A stretch of DNA of 64,000 bases from Eubacteriales bacterium (GCA_028872475.1 JAQYMQ010000011.1:24408-88407), one strand, 5' to 3'; shown: positions 47,162 through 58,464, counted from the stretch's first letter. Program-made: numbers and translations. Notes: a model not told the origin generated them from the letters alone.

Positions 47162-47680
47162 ATGAATTTTAATAATAAAATGCTTCAAGACATACATACA
47201 TATGCAATGAAGATTTTATCTTATAGGATGCACACTGTATCGGAAATTTGTAAAAAATTTGAAGATAAGGGTTACACAAATAGTGAGATTGAAGAAGAGA
47301 TTGAAACATTACTGCATTATAAGTATTTAAGTGATGTTGAATATGCTAGAGCATTTGTAAAATATGGATTATCAAAGAGAAAATCACTGTATAGGATAAA
47401 GCGAGAATTGTTGTCTAAGGGAGTAGGGCAGCATGATATTGATGATGGTATCGAAGAATATCTTTTAGATAACGATGATATAAATATGCAGGAGTATGCA
47501 AATGCTTTAAATGAAGCAAATAAAATTTATTCATCATCAAAAAATAGGGCAAACTTCGACAGACAAAAGTTGCATGCAAAGATTAATAGAAGGCTTGCGT
47601 ATCTTGGTTACAATACTTCTATGATTATCAGTGTGATTGAAGAAGTTGAGAGGAGAAATGATTCTGAACAAGATTTATGA
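47162..47680 (+). CDS. recX: Regulatory protein RecX
   Basis: RecX modulates RecA filaments. The 172-residue, all-helical protein has the three-repeat RecX fold with LSDVEYARAFVKYGLSKRKSLYRIKREL as the hallmark. The start has no strong ribosome binding site and lies 1 base after the DacF-like stop, suggesting coupled translation. It overlaps tcdA by 23 bases. recA is not in the window. Confidence 0.88.
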   Translation: MNFNNKMLQDIHTYAMKILSYRMHTVSEICKKFEDKGYTNSEIEEEIETLLHYKYLSDVEYARAFVKYGLSKRKSLYRIKRELLSKGVGQHDIDDGIEEYLLDNDDINMQEYANALNEANKIYSSSKNRANFDRQKLHAKINRRLAYLGYNTSMIISVIEEVERRNDSEQDL

Positions 47681-48344
47681 TAGGACAGTGAAGCTCATCG
47701 GTGAAGATGGGCTTTGCTTATTAAGGAATGCAAATATTCTAATTTTTGGTGTTGGTGGTGTTGGTGGATATATAGTAGAAGCCTTAGTAAGAGCTGGAAT
47801 TGGAAATTTGACTATAGTTGATAAAGATTTTGTCGATGCAACGAATAAAAATAGACAGATTATTGCATTAGATAGCACATTGGGAATGGCAAAGGTAAAC
47901 GTGTTAACAGATAGAGCGCAAGATATAAATTCTGAGTGCTTAATTACGCCTATAAATATAGAGTATATACCAGGTGATGAGAGTATAGATTTTAGCAAAT
48001 ATGATTATATAGTAGATGCTATTGATGATATTAGGGCAAAAATTGATATTATTGAAAGAGCTAAAAAATATTGTATTCCAATTATATCGTCTATGGGTAC
48101 CGGTAATAAATTAAACCCTTTTTTATTTAAAATAGATGATATTTCTAAGACATCAGTATGCCCGTTGGCTAAAAAGATAAGAAAAGAACTGAAAAATAGA
48201 GATATTAAAGGAGTAAAGGTGCTTTATTCTACAGAGGAAAAGGTGTCTTCAAGTGTGCCTCCTGGGACAATATCTTATATGCCATCTATTGCAGGGTTAA
48301 TGATAGCTAGTGAAGTTATAAGAGATATTTTAGAGATAAAATAA
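47658..48344 (+). CDS. tcdA: tRNA threonylcarbamoyladenosine dehydratase
   Basis: TcdA (CsdL/YgdL) cyclises t6A37 of tRNAs to ct6A using ATP. The 228-residue E1-like protein has the nucleotide motif IFGVGGVGGYIVEALVRAGIG, the substrate-loop NKNRQIIAL, DAIDDIRAK and a late SVPPGTISYMPS. ATG 47658 is taken as start with GAGAGGAG directly upstream; a TTG 21 bases earlier is possible. It is embedded in the recX 3' end. Confidence 0.92.
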   Translation: MILNKIYDRTVKLIGEDGLCLLRNANILIFGVGGVGGYIVEALVRAGIGNLTIVDKDFVDATNKNRQIIALDSTLGMAKVNVLTDRAQDINSECLITPINIEYIPGDESIDFSKYDYIVDAIDDIRAKIDIIERAKKYCIPIISSMGTGNKLNPFLFKIDDISKTSVCPLAKKIRKELKNRDIKGVKVLYSTEEKVSSSVPPGTISYMPSIAGLMIASEVIRDILEIK

Positions 48345-48458
48345 ATTAATATTTATAAAGTATGGTTTTATATTTATTAGGCATGGTGATTTAGTAATAA
48401 AGAATAAATATTTAAATTATGGTGTAGTAAAATTTTATGTTTTAATGAAAGGAAAAGT

Positions 48459-49781
48459 ATGGAAATATTGATAATTGGATTATTAATTGCAGTAATAATT
48501 TTATTAATTGTAATTTTTATGACGCAAAAAAAGATTTCTGAGGATAAGAATTCTTTGACAAATGAAGATTTGATTAATGCAAATAATATGCTTATGCTGT
48601 CGTTAAAAGATAGATTTGATATGCTTAATGAAAGTATTAATACGATGACAAGGACTGTAAATGAATCACAAATGATAGCTATGGAGTCACAAAAAAATGC
48701 TACAGAGTCACAAAACTTTAGATTAAAAGAAATGACAGAACAGATGTCAAAATTAACTAAAGATAGTAATGAATCGATTCTTAGGATGAGCGCTCTTGTA
48801 GATGAAAGATTAGAAAAAATTAGGCTGATTGTCGATGATAGACTCAAAAAAATTAATGATGACAATTCGATACAGCTTGATAAAATTAGGGATACAGTTG
48901 ACGAAAAACTACAGAAGACATTAGAAGATAGAATTAGCAAGTCGTTTAAACTAGTTTCAGAAAAATTGGATCAAGTTTATATGGGGCTAGGCGAGATGCA
49001 AACTGTAGCGGCAGGTGTTGGAGATTTAAAGAAAGTACTGTCTAATGTAAAAACGAGAGGTATACTTGGTGAAATTCAATTAGGTGCTATTTTAGAGCAG
49101 ATTTTGACGCCGGATCAATATGATAAAGATATTAATACGAGAGGAGTTGGTGCAGAAAGAGTTGAATTTGCAGTAAAATTGCCGGGAGACGACAATCATT
49201 TTATATATCTACCTATAGACTCAAAATTCCCGGGAGACACTTATGCGAATCTGATGGATGCATATGAGACAGGTGATAAGACTGTTGTTGCAACAGCTAA
49301 GAAGAATTTGATTACAGCGATAAAAAAATCGGCTAAGGATATTAGAGATAAGTATATAGCGCCACCAAATACTACAGAATTTGCAGTTATGTTTTTACCT
49401 TTTGAGGGATTGTATGCTGAAGTTGTAAACTTAGGTATGATTGAAGAATTGCAGAGAGATTTTAATGTTAATATTGCTGGTCCTACAACTATGGCTTCTC
49501 TTTTAAATAGCTTGCAGATGGGATTTAGGACGCTTTCAATACAGAAGCATTCTAGCGAGGTTTGGAAGGTTCTTGGCAGTGTTAAGACCGAATTTAAGAA
49601 ATTTGAATCTGCAATTAATAATACTCAAAAGAGATTAGAGCAAGCGCAGGCTGATTTGGAAACTCTAGTTGGAGTTAGGACAAGACAGATGAATAGACAA
49701 CTTGAAAAAGTAACAGAATTTCAGGAAGATACAAATTTATTGGAAGATGGAATTAATATTTCGTTAGATGATGAAGTATAA
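48459..49781 (+). CDS. rmuC: DNA recombination protein RmuC
   Basis: RmuC limits recombination at inverted repeats and is thought to be nuclease-related. The 440-residue protein has an N-terminal membrane helix (about 3-21), a long coiled coil (about 40-170) and the RmuC core: LGEIQLGAILEQIL, LPIDSKFPGDTYANLMDA, FLPFEGLYAEV, AGPTTMASLLNSLQMGF. GAAAGGAAA precedes the ATG. It forms its own unit, separated from tcdA by 114 bases. Confidence 0.92.
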   Translation: MEILIIGLLIAVIILLIVIFMTQKKISEDKNSLTNEDLINANNMLMLSLKDRFDMLNESINTMTRTVNESQMIAMESQKNATESQNFRLKEMTEQMSKLTKDSNESILRMSALVDERLEKIRLIVDDRLKKINDDNSIQLDKIRDTVDEKLQKTLEDRISKSFKLVSEKLDQVYMGLGEMQTVAAGVGDLKKVLSNVKTRGILGEIQLGAILEQILTPDQYDKDINTRGVGAERVEFAVKLPGDDNHFIYLPIDSKFPGDTYANLMDAYETGDKTVVATAKKNLITAIKKSAKDIRDKYIAPPNTTEFAVMFLPFEGLYAEVVNLGMIEELQRDFNVNIAGPTTMASLLNSLQMGFRTLSIQKHSSEVWKVLGSVKTEFKKFESAINNTQKRLEQAQADLETLVGVRTRQMNRQLEKVTEFQEDTNLLEDGINISLDDEV

Positions 49782-49884
49782 ATATATGTATTAATTAATG
49801 AAACTTAAAATTAATTAATTTTGATAATAATTTAATTACAATATTATTTAATATTTATTTTAATATATTAAGAATAAAATAGTG

Positions 49885-49925
49885 ATTGCTATTGCTATTG
49901 CTATTGCTATTGCTATTGCTATTGC
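49885..49925 (+). repeat. Hexanucleotide simple-sequence repeat
   Basis: ATTGCT is repeated six times plus five more bases, without mismatch, immediately upstream of the ribosome binding site (AAGGAGG 49931-49937) of the metallophosphoesterase gene. Such repeats change length by slippage. Confidence 0.95.
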
Positions 49926-49945
49926 AGCGAAAGGAGGGGGTGTTG

Positions 49946-50686
49946 GTGGAAAATAAAATTATATTAAATGATAAAGATAAAGATTTTTCTATATACACTA
50001 TTGCAGATTTGCACTTGTCATTAAATGAAATTACACAAAAGCCAATGGATCTCTTCGGAAGTGCATGGATAAACCACGTGCAAATACTTGAAGAAAATTG
50101 GAAAAGAACGGTTAAAGATAATGATTTAGTTATAATTCCGGGCGATATTTCATGGTCTATGACGCTTATAGAGGCGGATGTCGATCTTTCGTGGATAGAC
50201 AGTTTGCCAGGGAAAAAAGTAATTTTTAAGGGCAATCATGATTTGTGGTGGTCTAGTATAAAAAAGATGAATACATTATATGAAACTATTTACTTTATGC
50301 AAAATGATATTTTTGTCTACGGTGATATTGCAGTTTGTGGTACTAGAGGTTGGATTTGTGATGGAAGTGACAAGTTCAAGGAAGAAGACACGAAAATTTA
50401 TAAAAGGGAAATCCTTAGATTGGAAATGTCACTAAATAAGGCGAAAGATAGTAAGATGGATATAAAGGAAATAATAGGATTTTTGCATTATCCACCAACT
50501 AACGAAAGACGTGAACCGTCAGGATTTACAGATTTGTTTGATAAATACGGTATTGAAAGAGTATTTTATGGGCATTTGCATGGAAAAGATGCAAAGAGAA
50601 ACAAAGACGCATTTGTAATAGGTAATACAGTGTATAAGCTTGTATCACTTGATGCATTATCTTGTCATTTATTGAAGATTAAATAG
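49946..50686 (+). CDS. Metallophosphoesterase
   Basis: A 246-residue calcineurin-like phosphoesterase with all metal-ligand motifs: DLHL, GDISW, KGNHDLWW, LHYPP and GHLHG. Close relatives are uncharacterised clostridial phosphoesterases. The start is GTG 49946 with AAGGAGG 8 bases upstream; TTG 49943 and GTG 49940 are alternatives. The frame is open back through the hexanucleotide repeat (it would code poly-Leu), but that part has no start codon of good quality, so I leave it out. Confidence 0.87.
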   Translation: MENKIILNDKDKDFSIYTIADLHLSLNEITQKPMDLFGSAWINHVQILEENWKRTVKDNDLVIIPGDISWSMTLIEADVDLSWIDSLPGKKVIFKGNHDLWWSSIKKMNTLYETIYFMQNDIFVYGDIAVCGTRGWICDGSDKFKEEDTKIYKREILRLEMSLNKAKDSKMDIKEIIGFLHYPPTNERREPSGFTDLFDKYGIERVFYGHLHGKDAKRNKDAFVIGNTVYKLVSLDALSCHLLKIK

Positions 50687-50868
50687 ACAAATTAAAAATG
50701 AAATTAAGGAGATCAAATAAATTTTATATAAGCTAAATGGAAGAATAAAATAAATTATTCAGAAATTAATTTGAGAATTAAATTGAATAAGACAAATTAA
50801 GTATAAAATAAAATTTAATTTAAATGCTAAAATTTATTTTTAATACAATACTTTGAAAGGAATTATTT

Positions 50869-51342
50869 ATGGCATTACATATAGTATTCGTTGAACCGGT
50901 TATGCCTGAAAATACAGGTAATATTATAAGAACTTGTGCAGCTACAAACACAAAGTTTCATTTGGTTAAGCCACTTGGTTTTGAGTTTAATACTTCTAAA
51001 TTAAAAAGAGCCGGCTTAGACTATTGGGAACATGCAGATATCGAAATTCATGAAAGTTTACATGACTTTATGCAATCAGTAGACAGTGATGCTAGATTAT
51101 TTTTAGCTACTACAAAAGGTAAGTACAGATATGATGAGCCTGAGTACAGGGATGGAGATATTTTTGTGTTCGGCAAAGAAACTGAGGGTTTACCAAAGGG
51201 TTTGATTCACTTGTTATATGACAATACAATTCGCATTCCTATGAGTGAAGTTACAAGAGCTAGGTCATTTAATTTATCAAACAGTGCTAATATAATTTTA
51301 TTTGAGGCACTAAGACAATTAAATTTCCCTGACCTTAAATAA
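50869..51342 (+). CDS. trmL: tRNA (cytidine(34)-2'-O)-methyltransferase
   Basis: TrmL methylates the wobble ribose of leucine tRNAs. The 157-residue SPOUT-fold protein shows VEPVMPENTGNIIRTCAAT, LDYWEH, FGKETEGLP and IPMSEVTRARSFNLSNSANI, the trefoil-knot SAM-binding motifs. Full length; GAAAGGAA precedes the ATG. Monocistronic in appearance, before the glycolytic genes. Confidence 0.94.
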   Translation: MALHIVFVEPVMPENTGNIIRTCAATNTKFHLVKPLGFEFNTSKLKRAGLDYWEHADIEIHESLHDFMQSVDSDARLFLATTKGKYRYDEPEYRDGDIFVFGKETEGLPKGLIHLLYDNTIRIPMSEVTRARSFNLSNSANIILFEALRQLNFPDLK

Positions 51343-51466
51343 TGGAAACTTAGTCATTTATAGTGTATAATTATCTTGTATTTAATCTGTGTATGGGTAT
51401 ATAAAAAATTCATACATTGTTAAATAAATAAATGTTTTTTTATATTTTTACATGGGGGAAAGATTC

Positions 51467-52483
51467 ATGTCAGTAAAAATTGGAATTAGTGGTTTTGGTC
51501 GTATTAGTAGAGTAGTAATTAGAGCAGCGTATCATGATAAAGATATCGAAATCGCAGGCATCAATATTAGAAATGCAGATTTAAATTATCTAGTATATAT
51601 GCTAAAGTATGATTCTACATTTGGAAGATTTCCTGGTGAGCTAGGAACTTACGAAAAAGGTATTACAATAGACGGTAAGAAAATTCCAGTATACAGTGAA
51701 ACAGAAGCTATCAATATTCCTTGGGGAGAATGTGGTGCAGAATACATTCTTGAAGGAACAGGTGCTTACGCAACTACAGAAAAAGCTATGGATCACATTA
51801 AGGCTGGAGCAAAGAAAGTATTAATTTCTGCACCTGCTAAGGATAAGGAAACACCTACATACGTAATTGGTGTTAACCATGAAGACTATGATCCAAAGTA
51901 TGACGTTATCTCAAATGCTTCTTGTACTACAAACTGTCTTGCACCTATCGCAAAGGTTATTCACGACAATTGGGGCATTAAAGAAGGTTTAATGTCAACA
52001 ATTCATGCAGCAACAGCTAAACAGAAGGTAGTTGACGCAAGATCTATGAAAGACTGGAGAACAGGAAGATCTGTATTTGGTAATATTATTCCAACAACTA
52101 CAGGAGCAGCTAAGGCAGTAGGATTAGTAATTCCTGAATTACAGGGTAAGATGACTGGTATTTCATATAGAGTTCCAACAGCTGACGTATCTCTAGTAGA
52201 TTTAAACTTAATTTTAGACAAGCCAACAAGTTATGAAGAAATTTGTAAAAAGGTTAAGGAAGCTTCTGAAACATATCTAAAGGGTATTCTAGAATATGTT
52301 GATGATGAAGTTGTTTCTGGAGACTTTATTGGCGATCCACATACATCAATTTTTGATGCAAGACAGGGTATAGAATTAAATGACAAATTCTTTAAAATCG
52401 TAGCATTCTACGATAATGAATATGGATATTCTTGCAAGTGTCTTGATATGATGAAGTACATGTATGAAATAGACAATAGATAA
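51467..52483 (+). CDS. gap: Glyceraldehyde-3-phosphate dehydrogenase
   Basis: GAPDH of 338 residues, resembling the E. coli GapA type (TIHAATAKQKVVDA). Catalytic Cys153 lies in SNASCTTNC; the phosphate-binding blocks IIPTTTGAAKAVG and the C-terminal YDNEYGYS are intact. Unusually, the Asp after the second Rossmann strand that binds the NAD ribose (usual IND) is replaced: the sequence reads GINIRNAD (residues 31-38), and the glycine motif is GISGFGRIS. This may relax or switch coenzyme use toward NADP. ATG 51467 has GGGGGAAAG upstream. Own terminator; first of the glycolytic run. Confidence 0.95.
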   Translation: MSVKIGISGFGRISRVVIRAAYHDKDIEIAGINIRNADLNYLVYMLKYDSTFGRFPGELGTYEKGITIDGKKIPVYSETEAINIPWGECGAEYILEGTGAYATTEKAMDHIKAGAKKVLISAPAKDKETPTYVIGVNHEDYDPKYDVISNASCTTNCLAPIAKVIHDNWGIKEGLMSTIHAATAKQKVVDARSMKDWRTGRSVFGNIIPTTTGAAKAVGLVIPELQGKMTGISYRVPTADVSLVDLNLILDKPTSYEEICKKVKEASETYLKGILEYVDDEVVSGDFIGDPHTSIFDARQGIELNDKFFKIVAFYDNEYGYSCKCLDMMKYMYEIDNR

Positions 52484-52496
52484 ATAATGATTTTGA

Positions 52497-52526
52497 ATAT
52501 GCCGTAGTTTCTCTGCGGCATATTTT
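52497..52526 (+). terminator. gap terminator
   Basis: ATATGCCG (52497-52504) pairs with CGGCATAT (52516-52523) and is followed by TTTAT; inner AG/CT pairs extend it. Confidence 0.85.
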
Positions 52527-52644
52527 ATGATTTTACGTTAATTGCGTTTATATAATTATGAGTGTAATGCCTTATAATTTTATACGTTATATAATGAGAA
52601 TTTAATAATGTAATAATGTAATAACATAACTTAAGGAGAGAGCA

Positions 52645-53829
52645 ATGAAAAAGACTGTAAGAGATATTGATGTGTCAGGCAAGAGAGTCATAGTAAGATG
52701 TGACTTCAATGTCCCTATGAAAGAAGGGAAGATTACTGACGATACAAGAATTACAGCAGCGTTACCAACAATTAAATATTTAGTGGAAAATAATGCTAAG
52801 GTTATCATCATGTCACATATGGGGCGTCCAAAGGGAAGGCCGAATATGGAATTTACATTGAAGCCTGTAGCAGTTAGATTATCTGAGTTAATTGGACAAG
52901 ACGTTAAATTTAATAGTTCAGAGAGTGTAGTAGATGATGAAATCAAAAAGGTTGTTTCTAAATTGAAAGACGGCGAAGTAATGCTTTTAGAAAATACCAG
53001 ATTTAGAAAAGAAGAAACTGACAATGACGAAGAATTTTCTAAAGAATTAGCATCTCTAGCTGATATTTTTGTGAATGATGCATTTGGAACAGCTCATAGA
53101 GCTCACGCATCAACAGCTGGGATTGCAGCATATTTGCCATCTGTATCAGGCTTTTTAATTGAAAATGAAATAAAATATTTAGGACAGGCGGTAGAAAATC
53201 CAAAGAGACCTCTATTAGCTATAATGGGTGGTGCTAAGGTTGGAGATAAGATTTTGCTTATTAAAAACTTACTATCAAAAGTAGATAGTCTTATTATAGG
53301 TGGCGGTATGGCTTATACATTTATAAAAGCTCAGAGATATGAAATTGGTAAATCATTGTTAGATGCAGATAATATTGAACTTGCAAAAGAACTTATGGAG
53401 TTAGCTAAGAAAAACAACGTAAAAATGTTGATTCCCGTTGACACCGCTTGTGCAAAAGAATTTTCTAACGATAGCGAAAAGAAAACTGTTGATATTACTG
53501 ATATTCCGGCAGATATGATGGGTATGGATATAGGTGATAAGACTGTTGCTTTATTCGAAGAAGAAATTGCAAAAGCTAATACTATTGTATGGAATGGACC
53601 TATGGGTGTTTTTGAAATGCCTAATTTTGAAAATGGTACAAGAAAGATAGCTGAAGCCTTGGCAAAATCTGATGCGATTACAATAATCGGTGGTGGGGAC
53701 AGTGCTGCTGCTGTAAATCAGTTTGGACTATCAGATAAGATGACTCATATTTCAACAGGTGGAGGAGCTTCAATGGAATACCTTGAGGGCAAAGTTCTAC
53801 CTGGTATTGATGTGTTATTAGACGCATAA
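52645..53829 (+). CDS. pgk: Phosphoglycerate kinase
   Basis: PGK makes ATP from 1,3-bisphosphoglycerate. The 394-residue protein is complete: [11 protein letters not shown] substrate loop, [17 protein letters not shown], the hinge region GGAKVGDKI, and the nucleotide-binding WNGPMGVFE and [17 protein letters not shown] precedes the ATG. It lies between gap and tpiA with gaps of 160-180 bases, so each may have its own promoter. Confidence 0.97.
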   Translation: MKKTVRDIDVSGKRVIVRCDFNVPMKEGKITDDTRITAALPTIKYLVENNAKVIIMSHMGRPKGRPNMEFTLKPVAVRLSELIGQDVKFNSSESVVDDEIKKVVSKLKDGEVMLLENTRFRKEETDNDEEFSKELASLADIFVNDAFGTAHRAHASTAGIAAYLPSVSGFLIENEIKYLGQAVENPKRPLLAIMGGAKVGDKILLIKNLLSKVDSLIIGGGMAYTFIKAQRYEIGKSLLDADNIELAKELMELAKKNNVKMLIPVDTACAKEFSNDSEKKTVDITDIPADMMGMDIGDKTVALFEEEIAKANTIVWNGPMGVFEMPNFENGTRKIAEALAKSDAITIIGGGDSAAAVNQFGLSDKMTHISTGGGASMEYLEGKVLPGIDVLLDA

Positions 53830-54012
53830 ATAATATTTAAATTTAACTTGATGCATAAAAATTTTGTATAATATTTTTATAATTATGAAATTTAATTTAT
53901 TTAAAAATCGTATAACATTTTTATTATATGGTTATATAAAAACAAGTTAATATGTGTTATAAGTTAGTTAATGTAAGTGACTATATTTGATGATTTTTTG
54001 TGAGGAGAATAT

Positions 54013-54759
54013 ATGAGAATTCCATTTATAGCAGGAAACTGGAAGATGTTTAAAACAAGAGCTGAAGCACAGGCTTTCGCTGAAGAATTTAAGCAGTTAT
54101 ACAAAGATACAGACGTTAAAACTGCAATCTGTGCGCCGTATACTGATTTAGCTACATTAGTTGAAATATTTAAAGATACAAAGATTGGTGTAGGAGCTCA
54201 AAACGTTCATTTTGAAGAGGAAGGAGCATTTACAGGAGAGATTTCTGTAGGAATGCTTCAGGATATCGGTGTTGATTATTGTATTGTTGGTCATAGTGAA
54301 AGAAGACAATATTTTGCAGAAACAGATGAAACAGTTAATAAGAAGACTAAGAAGCTTCTTGCAAACGATATTGTTCCGATTGTTTGTGTCGGAGAATGTC
54401 TAGAAGAAAGAGAAGCAGGTAAGGCTAAAGAGGTTGTTGAGACTCAGCTTAGAAATGGATTAGTTGCAATTTCTAATGAAGATGCAATAAAAATTGTAGT
54501 TGCATATGAACCGGTTTGGGCTATTGGAACAGGTAAGACTGCCACTCCTGAACAAGCAGAGGAAATGTGCGAATTTATTAGAGATGTCTTAACTGATATA
54601 TTTGGGGAAGATGTAGCTGATGAAATCGTAATTCAATATGGCGGTAGTGTAAAACCTGCAAATGCTACAGAAATTATGAACATGACTAATATTGATGGAG
54701 CTTTAGTTGGTGGTGCAAGCTTAAAACCACAGGATTTTGTGAATATAATTGATTTTTAA
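54013..54759 (+). CDS. tpiA: Triosephosphate isomerase
   Basis: TIM interconverts dihydroxyacetone phosphate and glyceraldehyde-3-phosphate. The 248-residue barrel shows GNWKMFK (catalytic Lys), VGHSERRQYF (catalytic His), AYEPVWAIGTGKTAT (catalytic Glu and loop 6) and the phosphate-binding YGGSVKP and VGGASL. TGAGGAGAA lies before the ATG. Third gene of the glycolytic run. Confidence 0.98.
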   Translation: MRIPFIAGNWKMFKTRAEAQAFAEEFKQLYKDTDVKTAICAPYTDLATLVEIFKDTKIGVGAQNVHFEEEGAFTGEISVGMLQDIGVDYCIVGHSERRQYFAETDETVNKKTKKLLANDIVPIVCVGECLEEREAGKAKEVVETQLRNGLVAISNEDAIKIVVAYEPVWAIGTGKTATPEQAEEMCEFIRDVLTDIFGEDVADEIVIQYGGSVKPANATEIMNMTNIDGALVGGASLKPQDFVNIIDF

Positions 54760-54794
54760 TTAGATGATGAAATTTTAAATTATAAACTTGTTGA

Positions 54795-56165
<1,371 letters not shown>

Positions 56166-56350
56166 ATTATGGATATGATATAACATAAAGTGCATGGAAT
56201 TATATTAGAATATATTTATTATTTATTACCTAGTTAAACGGTTTTTGTTATTTAGTATCTAATAAATAGTTTTCAATATATATAAGATAATATATGAAGT
56301 GTAGTAATTATGTATTCATCTTAATTAAATAATAATTAAATAATAATTTT

Positions 56351-56384
56351 AGGACAGCTCTAGAGAGGGTTGTCCTATTTTTAT
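56351..56384 (+). terminator. Terminator upstream of Tad locus
   Basis: AGGACAGCTCT pairs with AGAGGGTTGTCCT (six outer and four inner pairs), then ATTTTTAT. It insulates the Tad promoter from eno. Confidence 0.75.
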
Positions 56385-56403
56385 GTAATATTTAACAAGC
56401 TAA

Positions 56404-56432
56404 TTGACATAATTTTCCAGCGATGATAATAT
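56404..56432 (+). promoter_or_regulatory. Tad locus promoter
   Basis: TTGACA (56404-56409), 17-bp spacer, TAATAT (56427-56432): nearly perfect for the housekeeping sigma factor. Transcription would start about 15 bases before the cpaF start codon, just ahead of its AAGGAAA site. Confidence 0.75.
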
Positions 56433-56452
56433 GGTGACAAGAAAGGAAAAAT

Positions 56453-57676
56453 ATGGAAAATTTATTGAATAAAGAATCTATAAAAATAAATAAATTAGAA
56501 AAAGAGATTGCTCTGGAAAATAGTGCGATGATAGAAAATTTCTTAAATAATATAAGGATTGAGATTTCTAGTCTAGGTTTGGATAGTGAAAAAATCGAGG
56601 AATTTATAGTAAATAAGATAATCCGTTCAAGTTTATTTATTAATTATTCTATGAGTGAGATTAGAAAACTTGTAAGTAGATTGATATATGCAATTAAAAG
56701 TGATATTTCGATTTTAGAACCGTATTTATTAGATGATGAGATTTCAGAAATTATGGTTAACGGATATAAAAATATATTTCTGGAGAGAAAGGGGGTGATA
56801 GAGCGTGTGGAAGAAGAATTTTTTTCTGCAGAAGAATTAGATAATGTTGTAAGAAGGATTGCTGGTAATGTACATAAGGATATAAATGAAAAATCACCAA
56901 TTGTCGATGCAAGGTTAGATGATGGATCGAGGGTAAATGGAATATTTAAAAATATTGCATTAGGTGGTACAACACTTACAATAAGAAAGTTTCCTAAGAT
57001 AAATTTGACCATTGAAGATTTGATAGAAAAGAATTTTATAACAAAAAATGCGGCTAATTTTATACGGGAAATAATTGTAGCGGGGGAAAATATATTTATT
57101 TCAGGTGGTACATCGTCAGGTAAGACAACTTTTTTAAATGCTATTTCAGAATATATTCCTCCAAAAGAGAGGATTATTGTTGTAGAAGATACAGCTGAGT
57201 TAAATTTTAAAATTCACAACAATATTGTCAGACTGGAATGTAAGACAGGTAATTCAACTGGAGATGGTATCGTTAATATGGCAGATTTAATTAAAACAAG
57301 TCTGAGAATGAGGCCGGATAGGTTGATTATAGGTGAGATTAGAGATGGTACAGCGCTGGTTAATATGCTTAATGGTTTGAATACCGGTCATAGCGGAATG
57401 TGTACAGGGCATGCAAACTCTGTAAGAGGGATGATTAGGAGGATGGAATCTCTTTATATACAAGAAGCAAATTTCCCGATTGAATCTATTGATGCCCAGA
57501 TTATAGAAGGAATAAGTCTTATTGTTCACTTGAAAAAATGTAGTGATGGGATAAGGCGAGTTGAAGAAATATCACAATTGATAGTTGATGAAAATGAAAG
57601 AATTAAAACGAATATTATTTATCAATTAGAAAACGACGAATTACTTCCCACGGGCAATAAATACATAAGCAAATAA
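56453..57676 (+). CDS. cpaF: CpaF/TadA family secretion ATPase
   Basis: Hexameric ATPase that powers Tad/Flp pilus assembly. The 407-residue protein has an N-terminal helical domain, LLDDEISEIMVNGYKNIFLE, Walker A GGTSSGKTT (about 218-226), the Asp box IIVVEDTAELN, Walker B RPDRLIIGEIRDG and the His box TGHSGMCTGHAN. The N-terminal part is shorter than in CpaF proteins with a FHA-linked extension. It heads an eight-gene unit with short gaps under the promoter at 56404. No TadZ/CpaE gene is present upstream. Confidence 0.94.
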   Translation: MENLLNKESIKINKLEKEIALENSAMIENFLNNIRIEISSLGLDSEKIEEFIVNKIIRSSLFINYSMSEIRKLVSRLIYAIKSDISILEPYLLDDEISEIMVNGYKNIFLERKGVIERVEEEFFSAEELDNVVRRIAGNVHKDINEKSPIVDARLDDGSRVNGIFKNIALGGTTLTIRKFPKINLTIEDLIEKNFITKNAANFIREIIVAGENIFISGGTSSGKTTFLNAISEYIPPKERIIVVEDTAELNFKIHNNIVRLECKTGNSTGDGIVNMADLIKTSLRMRPDRLIIGEIRDGTALVNMLNGLNTGHSGMCTGHANSVRGMIRRMESLYIQEANFPIESIDAQIIEGISLIVHLKKCSDGIRRVEEISQLIVDENERIKTNIIYQLENDELLPTGNKYISK

Positions 57677-57721
57677 GTAATAAATATACAGGGTAAGGTA
57701 TTTTTGATAAGGAACTGATAT

Positions 57722-58462
57722 ATGGATTATAGAAAATATATTTTAGATAAAAAAGAAAAAACGAAGTATTACATTATTTCATATGGATTTATGTTTTTAT
57801 TAACATATTTATTTTATAAAAATATAATTATTTCTGTTTTAGGTGGATTTTTTTCCATATTCTTTGAGACAACTTATTGCGACTACTTGAACAAGAAGAA
57901 AAAAGATAAGTTAATGATGCAATTTAAGGATATGCTTTACAGTATTTCATCATCAATTACCATTGGTAAAAGCATGAGATTGGCATTGATTGATAGTGAA
58001 AAGACACAATTAGATATTTATGGAGAAACAGGACTTTTGTATAGGGATTTGTCAGCGATGAATAAAGTTATAGCTGAGGGGCATATTAGTGAAAAAAATG
58101 TATTAGTGGATTTTGCTACAAGAAGTGGTGTAGAGGATATCAGGAATTTTGTAGATGTATATATTAATTGTATAAATACTGGCGGAAACTTGCAAAAAGC
58201 TATAGCTAAAGCTATTGATGTAATTATTGACAAAATGCAGGTTCAAAGAGAAATAAAAATAATGCTAGGACAAAAAGATGTGGAGGCAAAAATTATTGGC
58301 GTTATACCTATATGTGTAATATTGTTATTGAATATTTTTTCTCCAGATTATTTGGCTGTGATGTATATTTCGGTATTTGGTCGGGTTATTATGACAATAA
58401 TTTTTGCTACATTAATTGGAGCAATATACTGGATCTTTAGGATAAATGATATAGGAATGTAA
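57722..58462 (+). CDS. tadB: TadB-like type II secretion F-domain protein
   Basis: Inner-membrane platform protein of 246 residues: two N-terminal helices (about 18-55), a cytoplasmic T2SSF domain (about 65-185, with DLSAMNKVIAEGHISEK and SGVEDIRNFVDVYINCINTG) and two C-terminal helices (IIGVIPICVILLLN; VIMTIIFATLIGAIYWI). It anchors the ATPase and pilin polymer. AAGGAACTG lies upstream. The next gene begins 2 bases after its stop. Confidence 0.85.
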   Translation: MDYRKYILDKKEKTKYYIISYGFMFLLTYLFYKNIIISVLGGFFSIFFETTYCDYLNKKKKDKLMMQFKDMLYSISSSITIGKSMRLALIDSEKTQLDIYGETGLLYRDLSAMNKVIAEGHISEKNVLVDFATRSGVEDIRNFVDVYINCINTGGNLQKAIAKAIDVIIDKMQVQREIKIMLGQKDVEAKIIGVIPICVILLLNIFSPDYLAVMYISVFGRVIMTIIFATLIGAIYWIFRINDIGM

Positions 58463-58464
58463 AT

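Noticed and set aside
48377..48940. Long minus-strand frame opposite rmuC
   Set aside because: It is antisense to the coiled coil of RmuC, rich in Ser/Leu as expected for such a shadow, and has no start signal.
49885..49925. Possible CRISPR-like array
   Set aside because: The unit is 6 bp, without spacers.
49855..50235. Minus-strand frame with Asn-Ser repeats
   Set aside because: The repeats are only the reverse reading of the ATTGCT hexanucleotide tract and the frame is antisense to a clear metallophosphoesterase.
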